From: Planctomycetota bacterium
GTDB lineage: Bacteria; Planctomycetota; SZUA-567
Length of the DNA: 23,756 nt
NCBI GenBank assembly: GCA_031270145.1
Contig: JAISYD010000099.1
Location: forward strand, 1-23,756
Reading direction: 5' to 3'
Position 1 is the stretch's first letter, and every line of letters starts with the position of its first letter. A model generated the notes under the pieces. The model ran no database searches, had not been told where the DNA came from, and saw nothing but the letters and a program-made list of their open reading frames with translations. Shown here piece after piece: positions 1 to 6,298 of this stretch. The position numbers and the translations under genes are program-made.

Positions 1-20
1 AACACGCAATCGTCAAGCAT
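1..20 (-). CDS. Start of a divergent gene running off the left edge (partial)
   Basis: On the minus strand an ATG at 20-18 opens a frame reading MLDDCV before the window ends. It is preceded by GGAG (complement of 27-30) with a 6-base spacer, and further upstream by a promoter-like pair (93-120). Only six codons are visible, so no function can be given. The call rests on the ribosome binding site, the spacing and the divergent layout with livK. Confidence 0.35.
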
Positions 21-53
21 CGCCGGCTCCAACGCGAACTAGCTCCGCAAAGA

Positions 54-74
54 GGCCGCCGTTCCCCGGCGGCC
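54..74 (-). other. Perfect GC hairpin in the divergent leader
   Basis: GGCCGCCG (54-61) and CGGCGGCC (67-74) form a perfect 8-bp stem around a 5-base loop. There is no T run on either side, so it is not a standard terminator. It would lie in the 5' untranslated region of the leftward gene, between its predicted promoter and its ribosome binding site. Confidence 0.5.
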
Positions 75-92
75 CGACAAACTCAAGCCGCA

Positions 93-120
93 AATATAGC
101 GGAAAAAAACTTTCCCGCAA
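93..120 (-). promoter_or_regulatory. Possible sigma-70 promoter of the divergent left-edge gene
   Basis: Read on the minus strand, TTGCGG (120-115), a 16-base spacer and TATATT (98-93) fit a vegetative promoter. The same -35 hexamer, TTGCGG, appears in the promoter of the minus-strand operon at 12169-12197. Confidence 0.35.
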
Positions 121-167
121 GGGCGATTATGATTCCGGCAAGCATAAAAAATAAATTGAAAAATTAT

Positions 168-200
168 TTGACATTCAGTTTAAATTCATTATCATATAAT
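168..200 (+). promoter_or_regulatory. Probable sigma-70 promoter of the liv operon
   Basis: A consensus TTGACA lies at 168-173, followed 16 bases later by TATCAT (190-195) and overlapping TATAAT (195-200). The second -10 would need a 21-base spacer, so TATCAT is the better partner. The block from about 130 to 240 is strikingly AT-rich for this window, as expected for a promoter region serving two divergent genes. Confidence 0.5.
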
Positions 201-265
201 ACCGATATGAATAATTACCGCCAAATCAATGGCGCTTATTCGTCTACTTTGCATGGAGCATTAAA

Positions 266-1405
266 ATGAAAAGCTATTTCAAACGCCTTATGCGGGTTTT
301 CGCCGTCGCCGCGCTGATTCCAACCATCATCGTCAACGCTGGAGACGCGATTGTTTTTGGGGTGGCCGGCCCATTGTCCGGCGACAACGCCGAATACGGC
401 GCCCTTTGGCGAAGGGGCATAGACATCGCTTTGGAGGAAATCAACGGCCAGGGCGGAATCAACGGGCGCAAAATCGAGGTGATTTACGAGGACAGCCGCA
501 GCGAACCCCGGCAAGCCGCGAACCTCGCCCAAAAGTTTGTGAACGACGCGACGATATTGGCCGAGTTGGGCGACTTCACCACCAACGCCACCTGGGCCGC
601 CTCGCCCATTTACCAGAAAGGCGGCCTGATCCAGCTCGCGTTCAATCCATCGCATCCCGAGCTTACCAAAGGCGGAGATTTTGTTTTCCAGCTCTGCCCG
701 ACCCAGACGGATCAAGCCAAGGCGCTGTCCAAGGTGGTCACGGATCGCCTGCGCTCCAGGAAGGTGGCGATACTGTATCTCAACACCGACTTCGGCAAGG
801 CGGTTCGCGACCAGGTGGCGGAGCAGTTGAGGAGCAAGGGGGTGGAGGTGGTGGCGGACGATGGCTATCAACCCACCGACAAGGATTTTAGATCGCAGTT
901 GACCAAGGTCAAATCCCTTAATCCGGACGCGATCGTTCTCGGCTCCTACTACACCGACGCGGCCATAATCATGAAGCAGGCCAAGGATCTTGGCGTCAAA
1001 GCCGACTATGTCGCCTCGTCGTCGGTCCACTCGCCCGGCCTTTTCGCCGTGGGCGGCGACGCCGTGAACGGCCTGATCACCCTTTCGGTCTTTGATTTCG
1101 TCGATCCCACCCCAACCCAAAGCAATTTCATCGCCAAATATAGGGCGGCCTACAACAACGACGAGCCAAACACTTTCGCCGTACAAGCCTATGACGCCAT
1201 CAAACTGCTGGCCGCCGCGGCCAAGCGGGCCGACGCCTCCGGCGGCATAACCCGTCGGAGTCTGCGCGACGAATTGGCCAAAACAAAGGATTTCGCGGGC
1301 GCCTCCCAGAGAGCGATCACCTACGGCCCCACGCGTCAACTGGCAGATGCCCAACTGTTCCCGGTCGTGGCCCGGGACGGCGATTTCATCCCCTACGAAA
1401 AATAG
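266..1405 (+). CDS. livK: Branched-chain amino acid-type ABC transporter, periplasmic binding protein
   Basis: This is the extracytoplasmic ligand-binding protein of the importer encoded by the next four genes, in the Peripla_BP_6/Leu-Ile-Val-binding family. The 379 residues begin with a basic start (MKSYFKRLMR), a hydrophobic stretch and a likely signal peptidase I site after IIVNA. There is no lipobox cysteine, so the protein should be soluble in the periplasm. The mature part opens with the family's VFGVAGPLSGDNAEYG segment and has the usual two-lobe pattern. GGAG at 255-258 sits 7 bases before the ATG, which fixes the start. It is first in the operon behind an AT-rich promoter region. The true ligand cannot be read from sequence: members bind branched-chain amino acids, amides, urea or aromatic compounds. 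Confidence 0.9.
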   Translation: MKSYFKRLMRVFAVAALIPTIIVNAGDAIVFGVAGPLSGDNAEYGALWRRGIDIALEEINGQGGINGRKIEVIYEDSRSEPRQAANLAQKFVNDATILAELGDFTTNATWAASPIYQKGGLIQLAFNPSHPELTKGGDFVFQLCPTQTDQAKALSKVVTDRLRSRKVAILYLNTDFGKAVRDQVAEQLRSKGVEVVADDGYQPTDKDFRSQLTKVKSLNPDAIVLGSYYTDAAIIMKQAKDLGVKADYVASSSVHSPGLFAVGGDAVNGLITLSVFDFVDPTPTQSNFIAKYRAAYNNDEPNTFAVQAYDAIKLLAAAAKRADASGGITRRSLRDELAKTKDFAGASQRAITYGPTRQLADAQLFPVVARDGDFIPYEK

Positions 1406-1420
1406 GACCCCGCCCCGGCC

Positions 1421-2293
1421 ATGCTCGCGCAACAATTGTTCAACGGCCTAATCCTGGGCAGCCTTTACGCCCTGCTGGCGGTGGGGTACTCCCTCATTGT
1501 CGGCATTCTCAAGATGATAACCTTCGCCCACGGCGAGGTATTCATGATTGGAGCGTTTTCCGGGCTGCTGGGTTTGGCCGTGTTTCCCAAGAACGCCTTC
1601 GCGGCGCTGCCGGCGGCGGCGGCGGGGGCGGCGATCCTGGGGGCAATCACGGAACGGACGGCTTTCCGCCCGTTCCGAAGCGGTCCCGAAATAGCCCCGG
1701 CCCTGATAACCATAGGCTTCTCCATCATCCTTCAGGCCTTGGTATTGTTGTTGGCGGGAGCGGACACCAAACCTTTCCCGATTGAAGCGGATTTCGGACG
1801 CTGGACGGTTGGGGGAGTGATATTTTCCGGGCTGGAACTCGGCATAATCGGCTTGGTCCTGATCCTCCTGCTCGGACTAAGGATTTTCATCTCGCGCACC
1901 AGGTGGGGATTGGCTCTGCGGTCGACCGCCGCGCACTACAACGCGGCCCAACTCATGGGGATAGACACCGATGCGGTGGTGTTGGCGACGTTCGTCCTGG
2001 CTTCGGGAATGGCGGGCGTCGGCGGCATTCTTTTTGGCGCCTATTATGGGGCGTTTTATCCCCTGATGGGGGTGGTCATTTCCATAAAGGCATTGGCCGC
2101 CGCCACGCTGGGGGGAATCGGCAATATCGGGGGAGCCGTCATAGGCGCGTTGCTCCTGGGCATAATCGAAAGCTTGATCGTCGGCTACCTATCGGCCAAC
2201 TACCGCGACGTCATCGCCTTCGCCGTCCTAATCCTGGTTCTCTTGATCCGCCCATCCGGAATTTTCGGCCGGAGCCTGGAGGAAAAGGTCTGA
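1421..2293 (+). CDS. livH: Branched-chain amino acid-type ABC transporter permease LivH
   Basis: This is the first of two inner-membrane permeases that form the substrate channel. The 290 residues are hydrophobic and give about eight membrane segments. Family signatures are visible: GSLYALLAVGYSLIVGILKM followed by FAHGEVFMIG near the N-terminus, and the cytoplasmic loop ALAAATLGGIGNIGGAVIGA near the C-terminus, which would couple to the ATPases. The protein ends with the typical LLIRPSGIFG motif. It starts 15 bases after livK with only a weak AGGA upstream, so it may rely on translation from livK. Its TGA overlaps the ATG of livM by one base, which implies coupled translation and equal amounts of the two permeases. 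Confidence 0.9.
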   Translation: MLAQQLFNGLILGSLYALLAVGYSLIVGILKMITFAHGEVFMIGAFSGLLGLAVFPKNAFAALPAAAAGAAILGAITERTAFRPFRSGPEIAPALITIGFSIILQALVLLLAGADTKPFPIEADFGRWTVGGVIFSGLELGIIGLVLILLLGLRIFISRTRWGLALRSTAAHYNAAQLMGIDTDAVVLATFVLASGMAGVGGILFGAYYGAFYPLMGVVISIKALAAATLGGIGNIGGAVIGALLLGIIESLIVGYLSANYRDVIAFAVLILVLLIRPSGIFGRSLEEKV

Positions 2294-3285
2294 TGCCGGC
2301 AACGCCAATCGGGAGACTTGGTGCGCCGGCCTTGGCGTTGGCGCTGATTTCGCCGTTTTTCTTAAACAGCAATTATGTTTTCCACCTTTTGGCCATGTCC
2401 GGAATATATATGGTGCTGGCCATGAGTCTCAATCTGCTTATCGGCTACAGCGGATTGTTTTCCCTGGGACACGCGGCGTTTTACGGCGTAGGCGCCTACG
2501 TTTCCGCCATTCTGACCTTGAATTTCAATATGCCGTTTCCGGTCGCCTTCATTCTAAGCGGACTATTGACCGCGCTTTTCGGCATGGCGGCGGGTTTTCC
2601 CGCGCTCAGGCTGAAAACCATTTTCCTGGCCATTGCCACCCTGGGGCTCAACGAAATCGTCCGCCTTTTCATGACCAACCTCGACGATTTGACCGGCGGC
2701 CCGGCGGGTCTGCCCGGCATCCCCACGCCCGACTTGTGGCTGACGCAGTTGACCCGGCCAAGCGATTTCTACCTCGCGTCCATGCTTCTGGCGGCGATTT
2801 GTTATCTGACGCTTTCCAATCTCCTGGCCAGGCGGCCGGGCCGGGCCTTGATCGCCATCCGGGACGACGAGGTGGCGGCCAGGGCCATCGGCGTCAATGT
2901 GACCGCCTACAAGGTGGCGGTCTTTGGCCTGTCGGCCTTCTTCGCCGGTTTGGCCGGCAGTTTTTTCGCCCACTACCTGACCTACATAAGTCCGGACAGT
3001 TTTGGCTTGTCGGAATCATTCGCCATCATAGCCATGGTGGCCCTGGGCGGCATAGGCAATCTCAAGGGATCGCTGCTGGGAGCCTTTCTGCTTTGCATCA
3101 TTCCGGAACTATTCCGCTTCCTGAGCGATTTCCGGGAGTTGATTTACGGGATTGTCATAGTCATAATCATCCGCGTCATGCCGGACGGCATCGTCGCCTG
3201 GCGGCAAACGGCGGCGAATTGGCGGGCAAACCGGGGTCGCGCCAGCTCCGGCGGCGGCGGCGAGCCTTTCGGAGGCGGAGAATAA
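2293..3285 (+). CDS. livM: Branched-chain amino acid-type ABC transporter permease LivM
   Basis: This is the second permease of the importer, 330 residues from the ATG at 2293. That start overlaps the livH stop (TGATG) and follows TGGAGG at 2277-2282. The reading frame stays open far upstream inside livH, but that part is only a shadow of livH. LivM signatures are clear: LIGYSGLFSLGHAAFYGVGA, the GPAGLPGIP loop, IRDDEVAARAIGVN, and the coupling loop MVALGGIGNLKGSLLGAF. The C-terminal tail is Arg/Gly-rich (WRANRGRASSGGGGEPFGGG) and looks disordered. livG begins just after the stop codon. Confidence 0.9.
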   Translation: MPATPIGRLGAPALALALISPFFLNSNYVFHLLAMSGIYMVLAMSLNLLIGYSGLFSLGHAAFYGVGAYVSAILTLNFNMPFPVAFILSGLLTALFGMAAGFPALRLKTIFLAIATLGLNEIVRLFMTNLDDLTGGPAGLPGIPTPDLWLTQLTRPSDFYLASMLLAAICYLTLSNLLARRPGRALIAIRDDEVAARAIGVNVTAYKVAVFGLSAFFAGLAGSFFAHYLTYISPDSFGLSESFAIIAMVALGGIGNLKGSLLGAFLLCIIPELFRFLSDFRELIYGIVIVIIIRVMPDGIVAWRQTAANWRANRGRASSGGGGEPFGGGE

Positions 3286-3286
3286 A

Positions 3287-4063
3287 ATGGCCCTGGCGGA
3301 ATTGAGGGGCGCGTCCAAGTCATTCGGCGGACTGTCGGCCCTGAAAGACGTGAGCATGTCCATCGACGAGGGCGAGATCCGCGGGCTCATCGGCCCCAAC
3401 GGCGCCGGCAAAACCACCCTGTTCAACCTCATGGCCGGCAATTACCGGGCCGACGCCGGAAGCTTTCTCTTCGATGGCCGGGAGACGTTCGGCCTGACGA
3501 TAAACGAGCGGGTGGCGCTAGGCATCGTCCGCACCTTCCAGAACATCCGCCTGTTCGGAACGATGACGGCGCTCGACAACGTCAGGATGGGATTCCACTG
3601 CCGCACCTCGGCGGGCTGGCTGTCGGCGGTCTTCAACACCGGAAGGTCGCGCGGGGAGGAGGCGTGGACCACGTCCGAAAGCGAGCGCCTCCTGGAAGAA
3701 CTGGATCTCCTGCCGTATCGGAACGAATTGGCCAAAAACCTTTCCTACGGCAACCAGCGCCGCCTGGAAATCGCCCGCGCCATGGCCAGCCGTCCGCGCC
3801 TGTTGTTGTTGGACGAGCCGGCGGCCGGCATGAACGAGTCGGAGGGGCGGCAACTGCTTGAGCGCATACGGGCCATCCGCGGTTCCGGCGTCACCATTCT
3901 TGTGGTCGAGCACGACATGACCCTGCTGATGGCGGTGTCGGATCGGGTGACGGTATTGGCGCACGGCCTTAAAATCGCCGAGGGTTCGCCCGATCAGGTG
4001 CAAGTCGACGAAAGGGTCATTGTCGAATATCTCGGCAAGGGGGCGGCGAATGTTGCGGGTTAG
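3287..4063 (+). CDS. livG: Branched-chain amino acid-type ABC transporter ATP-binding protein LivG
   Basis: This is one of the two cytoplasmic ATPases that drive uptake. The 258 residues carry Walker A GPNGAGKT (36-43), the Q-loop RTFQN, an unusual signature LSYGNQ (152-157) as is normal for LivG, Walker B LLLLDEP (172-178) and the switch histidine in VEHD (H209). The LivG-specific insert between the Q-loop and the signature is present. GGAG at 3277-3280 lies 6 bases before the ATG, which comes one base after the livM stop. The last 14 bases overlap livF, so the two ATPases are probably made in equal amounts as a heterodimer. Confidence 0.92.
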   Translation: MALAELRGASKSFGGLSALKDVSMSIDEGEIRGLIGPNGAGKTTLFNLMAGNYRADAGSFLFDGRETFGLTINERVALGIVRTFQNIRLFGTMTALDNVRMGFHCRTSAGWLSAVFNTGRSRGEEAWTTSESERLLEELDLLPYRNELAKNLSYGNQRRLEIARAMASRPRLLLLDEPAAGMNESEGRQLLERIRAIRGSGVTILVVEHDMTLLMAVSDRVTVLAHGLKIAEGSPDQVQVDERVIVEYLGKGAANVAG

Positions 4064-4772
4064 GGGCCTCCGGGCCTGGTACGGAAACTTGCCGGCCCTG
4101 CACGGAATCGATTTCTCCCTGGACGAGGGAGAACTGGTCACGCTCATCGGTTCCAACGGGGCGGGGAAATCCACCACCTTGAAAAGCCTGGTTGGTTTGT
4201 TGCGCAAACGAAGCGGCGAGATCGAGTATATGGGCAAGGACATTTCCGCCCGCTCGCCGGCAACGACTTTGACCATGGGCATGGCCATGGTCCCCGAGGG
4301 GCGCTGGATTTTCCCGGATCTGACCGTGGAGGAAAACCTGCGCATCGGCGCCTTTTCACGCCCGGCCAGATCCGCCGCCCTGGCCCTGAAGCGGGAATTC
4401 GAGAGATTCCCCCTGCTGGGCGAACGCCGTTTCCAAAAGGGCGGCACCTTGAGCGGCGGGGAACAGCAGATGCTGGCGATTTCGCGCGCCCTGATGTCCG
4501 AACCCAGACTGCTTCTCCTGGACGAGCCGTCGCTGGGTTTGGCGCCGCAAATGGTGGAAAAGGTTTTTGCCTTGATCAACGACATCAGGAAAAGCGGCAT
4601 AGCCATTCTCCTGGTGGAACAGAATTCCGCCCAGGCTTTGGCCATAGCCGATCGCGGTTATGTGCTGAGTTCCGGCAAAATGGCGATAAGCGGCAAGGCG
4701 GCGGATTTGCTTGACGACCCTAGGGTGCGCCGGATCTACCTGGGATACCATGACGCCGGAGCGGGTATTTGA
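4050..4772 (+). CDS. livF: Branched-chain amino acid-type ABC transporter ATP-binding protein LivF
   Basis: This is the second ATPase of the importer. I place the start at the ATG at 4050, giving 240 residues that begin MLRVRGLRAWYGN. AAGGGGG at 4038-4044 sits 5 bases upstream, and the length matches LivF proteins. A further upstream in-frame ATG at 4020 lacks a comparable site. Walker A is GSNGAGKS (34-41), the signature is LSGGE (134-138), Walker B is LLLLDEP (154-160), and VEQN provides the LivF-type switch region. The family motif VPEGRWIFPDLTVEENL is intact. It overlaps livG by 14 bases and is followed 20 bases later by the ATC-hydrolase-family gene, probably on the same transcript. Confidence 0.92.
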   Translation: MLRVRGLRAWYGNLPALHGIDFSLDEGELVTLIGSNGAGKSTTLKSLVGLLRKRSGEIEYMGKDISARSPATTLTMGMAMVPEGRWIFPDLTVEENLRIGAFSRPARSAALALKREFERFPLLGERRFQKGGTLSGGEQQMLAISRALMSEPRLLLLDEPSLGLAPQMVEKVFALINDIRKSGIAILLVEQNSAQALAIADRGYVLSSGKMAISGKAADLLDDPRVRRIYLGYHDAGAGI

Positions 4773-4792
4773 CGGCGGCGGGGAGCGGAAAA

Positions 4793-5260
4793 ATGCCGGA
4801 AGAACAGGGCATATTGGCGCGCCGGCGGATTGAGGCGGAAATCATCAAGCCGATTTACGCCATACTCCGCCGGGACTACGGCGAGCCGCGGGCGAGGGAA
4901 ATAATAGCAGAGGCGATTGCGGCGGCGGCGCGCGAAGCGGGACGCCTGGCGGCGGCGGCGGCCGGCGGCAAAACCGGCCTCGCCTCGTTCGCCAAGCTGC
5001 TGCCCCTGTGGCTCAAGGACGACGCCCTCGAAATAGACGTCATTCGCCACGACGCCGGACATTTCGACTACGACGTCAAACGTTGCCGATATGCCGAAAT
5101 GTACCGGGAATTGGGTCTCGGCGACGAACTGGGAGCGTTATTGTCATGCGGCCGCGACTCCGCCTTTATCGAGGGCTACGCCCCGGGGGTCAAACTTTCG
5201 CGCGGCGGAACCATAATGCTGGGCGGCAAAGTCTGCGATTTCCGCTACGAGGAGGGATAA
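4793..5260 (+). CDS. L-2-amino-thiazoline-4-carboxylate hydrolase-family protein
   Basis: This 155-residue cytoplasmic protein has the hallmarks of the ATC hydrolase family: RCRYAEMYRELG (97-108), SCGRDSAFIEGYAP (118-131) and CDFRY (148-152), with cysteines at 98, 119 and 148. The founding member opens the thiazoline ring on the way from D,L-ATC to L-cysteine in Pseudomonas. Most relatives are uncharacterised, so the substrate here is open. The start at 4793 is chosen because GGGAG (4781-4785) lies 7 bases before it; a TTG upstream in frame has no such site. The gene follows livF by 20 bases and precedes a terminator-like hairpin, so it reads as the last gene of the liv operon. That placement suggests, without proving, that it acts on something the importer brings in. 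Confidence 0.82.
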   Translation: MPEEQGILARRRIEAEIIKPIYAILRRDYGEPRAREIIAEAIAAAAREAGRLAAAAAGGKTGLASFAKLLPLWLKDDALEIDVIRHDAGHFDYDVKRCRYAEMYRELGLGDELGALLSCGRDSAFIEGYAPGVKLSRGGTIMLGGKVCDFRYEEG

Positions 5261-5284
5261 CGCGCCCGGGCGCGAATGTTTTTT
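5261..5284 (+). terminator. Probable intrinsic terminator of the liv operon
   Basis: Directly after the stop codon a 14-base GC palindrome (5261-5274, CGCGC stem with CCGG loop) is followed by AATG and six T (5279-5284). The stem is short but all G-C. It would separate the liv unit from the nitroreductase gene. Confidence 0.5.
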
Positions 5285-5348
5285 CCGGCCGGGCGGCTGA
5301 AAAATCGAGGGAATTTCCGGGTTGGTTTTGCTGAGGGGGGAGAGCGTT

Positions 5349-6197
5349 ATGGCAAAAGACGAGGACGTGTCGCCGGTACCGAAATTCAATCTGAGCCGGG
5401 CCGAGTACCTGGAAATGGATCCCGTGGAGTTCCGCGCCCGTTTCCGGGAGCGGTTGCATCATACCCTGGAAATCCAGACTTACGCGGCGATTCACGAAGG
5501 CAAAACCCTGGGCCCAACCCAAACGGCGACGGTGGAAAACCTGCTTGACCTTTGGCATGAGCGCGGGCTGCCAACCAACCTCCCCGATTACCGCTGGGGC
5601 GGGGAAATCCTCCAGTTCGCCAAAAAGGCGCAGGCGGGGGAAAAAGTGGATCTGTCGCCATACGAGACAAGGCCGGTGGGCGAGGATGAATACCAATCAT
5701 TCAAACGGATAGTGGAGGAGCGGCGTTCGGTGCGGCATTGGAGTTCCAAAAAAGTCCCGGATTCCATAATCGATGAAATCCTGCTGGCCGGAACCTGGGG
5801 GGCGCATTCCTGCAATCTGCAGTCGTTGCGCTTCGCGGTCGTCCGCGAGGACAACGAGCCCGGCCTTTTCAGGGGGGCCGACATTCCGGGCGGCCCGGTC
5901 CACCTTGTGGCGCTGCAGGACGAGAGGGTGTACAAGGCGAATCCCCTCAATCCGATCCGCAACCGGCTGATCGACGTCGGAGCCGCGGTGCAGAACATGG
6001 CGCTGGCGGCCCACGCCCTCGGCCTGGGCGGCGTATGGCTCACTTTTTCCGACGCCATGCTGGAACGCCTCTACAAGCGCTTCAAATTGCCGAAGGAAGT
6101 GAAAATAGTCACCTATCTCGACGTTGGCTATCCAGCCCAATCGCCGGTCGCCCCGGGTCGCCTTGATCTGAAAGAGACGGTGCTGGTTAAAATCTGA
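5349..6197 (+). CDS. Nitroreductase-family flavoprotein with N-terminal extension
   Basis: This is a 282-residue protein of the FMN-dependent nitroreductase family, which reduces nitro groups, quinones, enones or halogenated compounds with NAD(P)H. The C-terminal half holds the fold: RRSVRHW (125-131) for FMN phosphate binding, the GTWGAHSCNLQ segment (148-158), DVGAAVQNMALAAHALGLG (209-227) and GYPAQ near the end. The first 115 residues (FNLSRAEYLEMDPVEFRARF onward) are an extension that I do not recognise; minimal family members lack it. The start at 5349 has a strong purine-rich site at 5333-5344; an upstream in-frame TTG does not. It follows the liv unit after a likely terminator and converges with rnr. 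Substrate unknown. Confidence 0.8.
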   Translation: MAKDEDVSPVPKFNLSRAEYLEMDPVEFRARFRERLHHTLEIQTYAAIHEGKTLGPTQTATVENLLDLWHERGLPTNLPDYRWGGEILQFAKKAQAGEKVDLSPYETRPVGEDEYQSFKRIVEERRSVRHWSSKKVPDSIIDEILLAGTWGAHSCNLQSLRFAVVREDNEPGLFRGADIPGGPVHLVALQDERVYKANPLNPIRNRLIDVGAAVQNMALAAHALGLGGVWLTFSDAMLERLYKRFKLPKEVKIVTYLDVGYPAQSPVAPGRLDLKETVLVKI

Positions 6198-6261
6198 TAT
6201 GGGGATCGGCGCCCGGAAAAGCCGCCATTTGACAGCTTGGACGCCATGACATCCCCTTGTT

Positions 6262-6288
6262 AAAAAATGCGGCGGCGCGCGGCGGCAT
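6262..6288 (-). terminator. Possible terminator after rnr
   Basis: Read leftwards, an imperfect hairpin (6288-6267, outer ATGC/GCAT with two C-C mismatches inside) is followed by six T (6267-6262). It lies just after the rnr stop codon at the end of the minus-strand operon. The mismatches make it weak. Confidence 0.35.
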
Positions 6289-6298
6289 ATCCCCGAGG

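Noticed and set aside
1..154. Plus-strand open frames at the left edge that could be the end of an upstream gene
   Set aside because: Three frames are open for varying lengths, with biased composition; the minus-strand start with its ribosome binding site explains the layout better.
236..1435. A 399-residue frame antisense to livK
   Set aside because: Shadow of livK; no ribosome binding site or recognisable domain.
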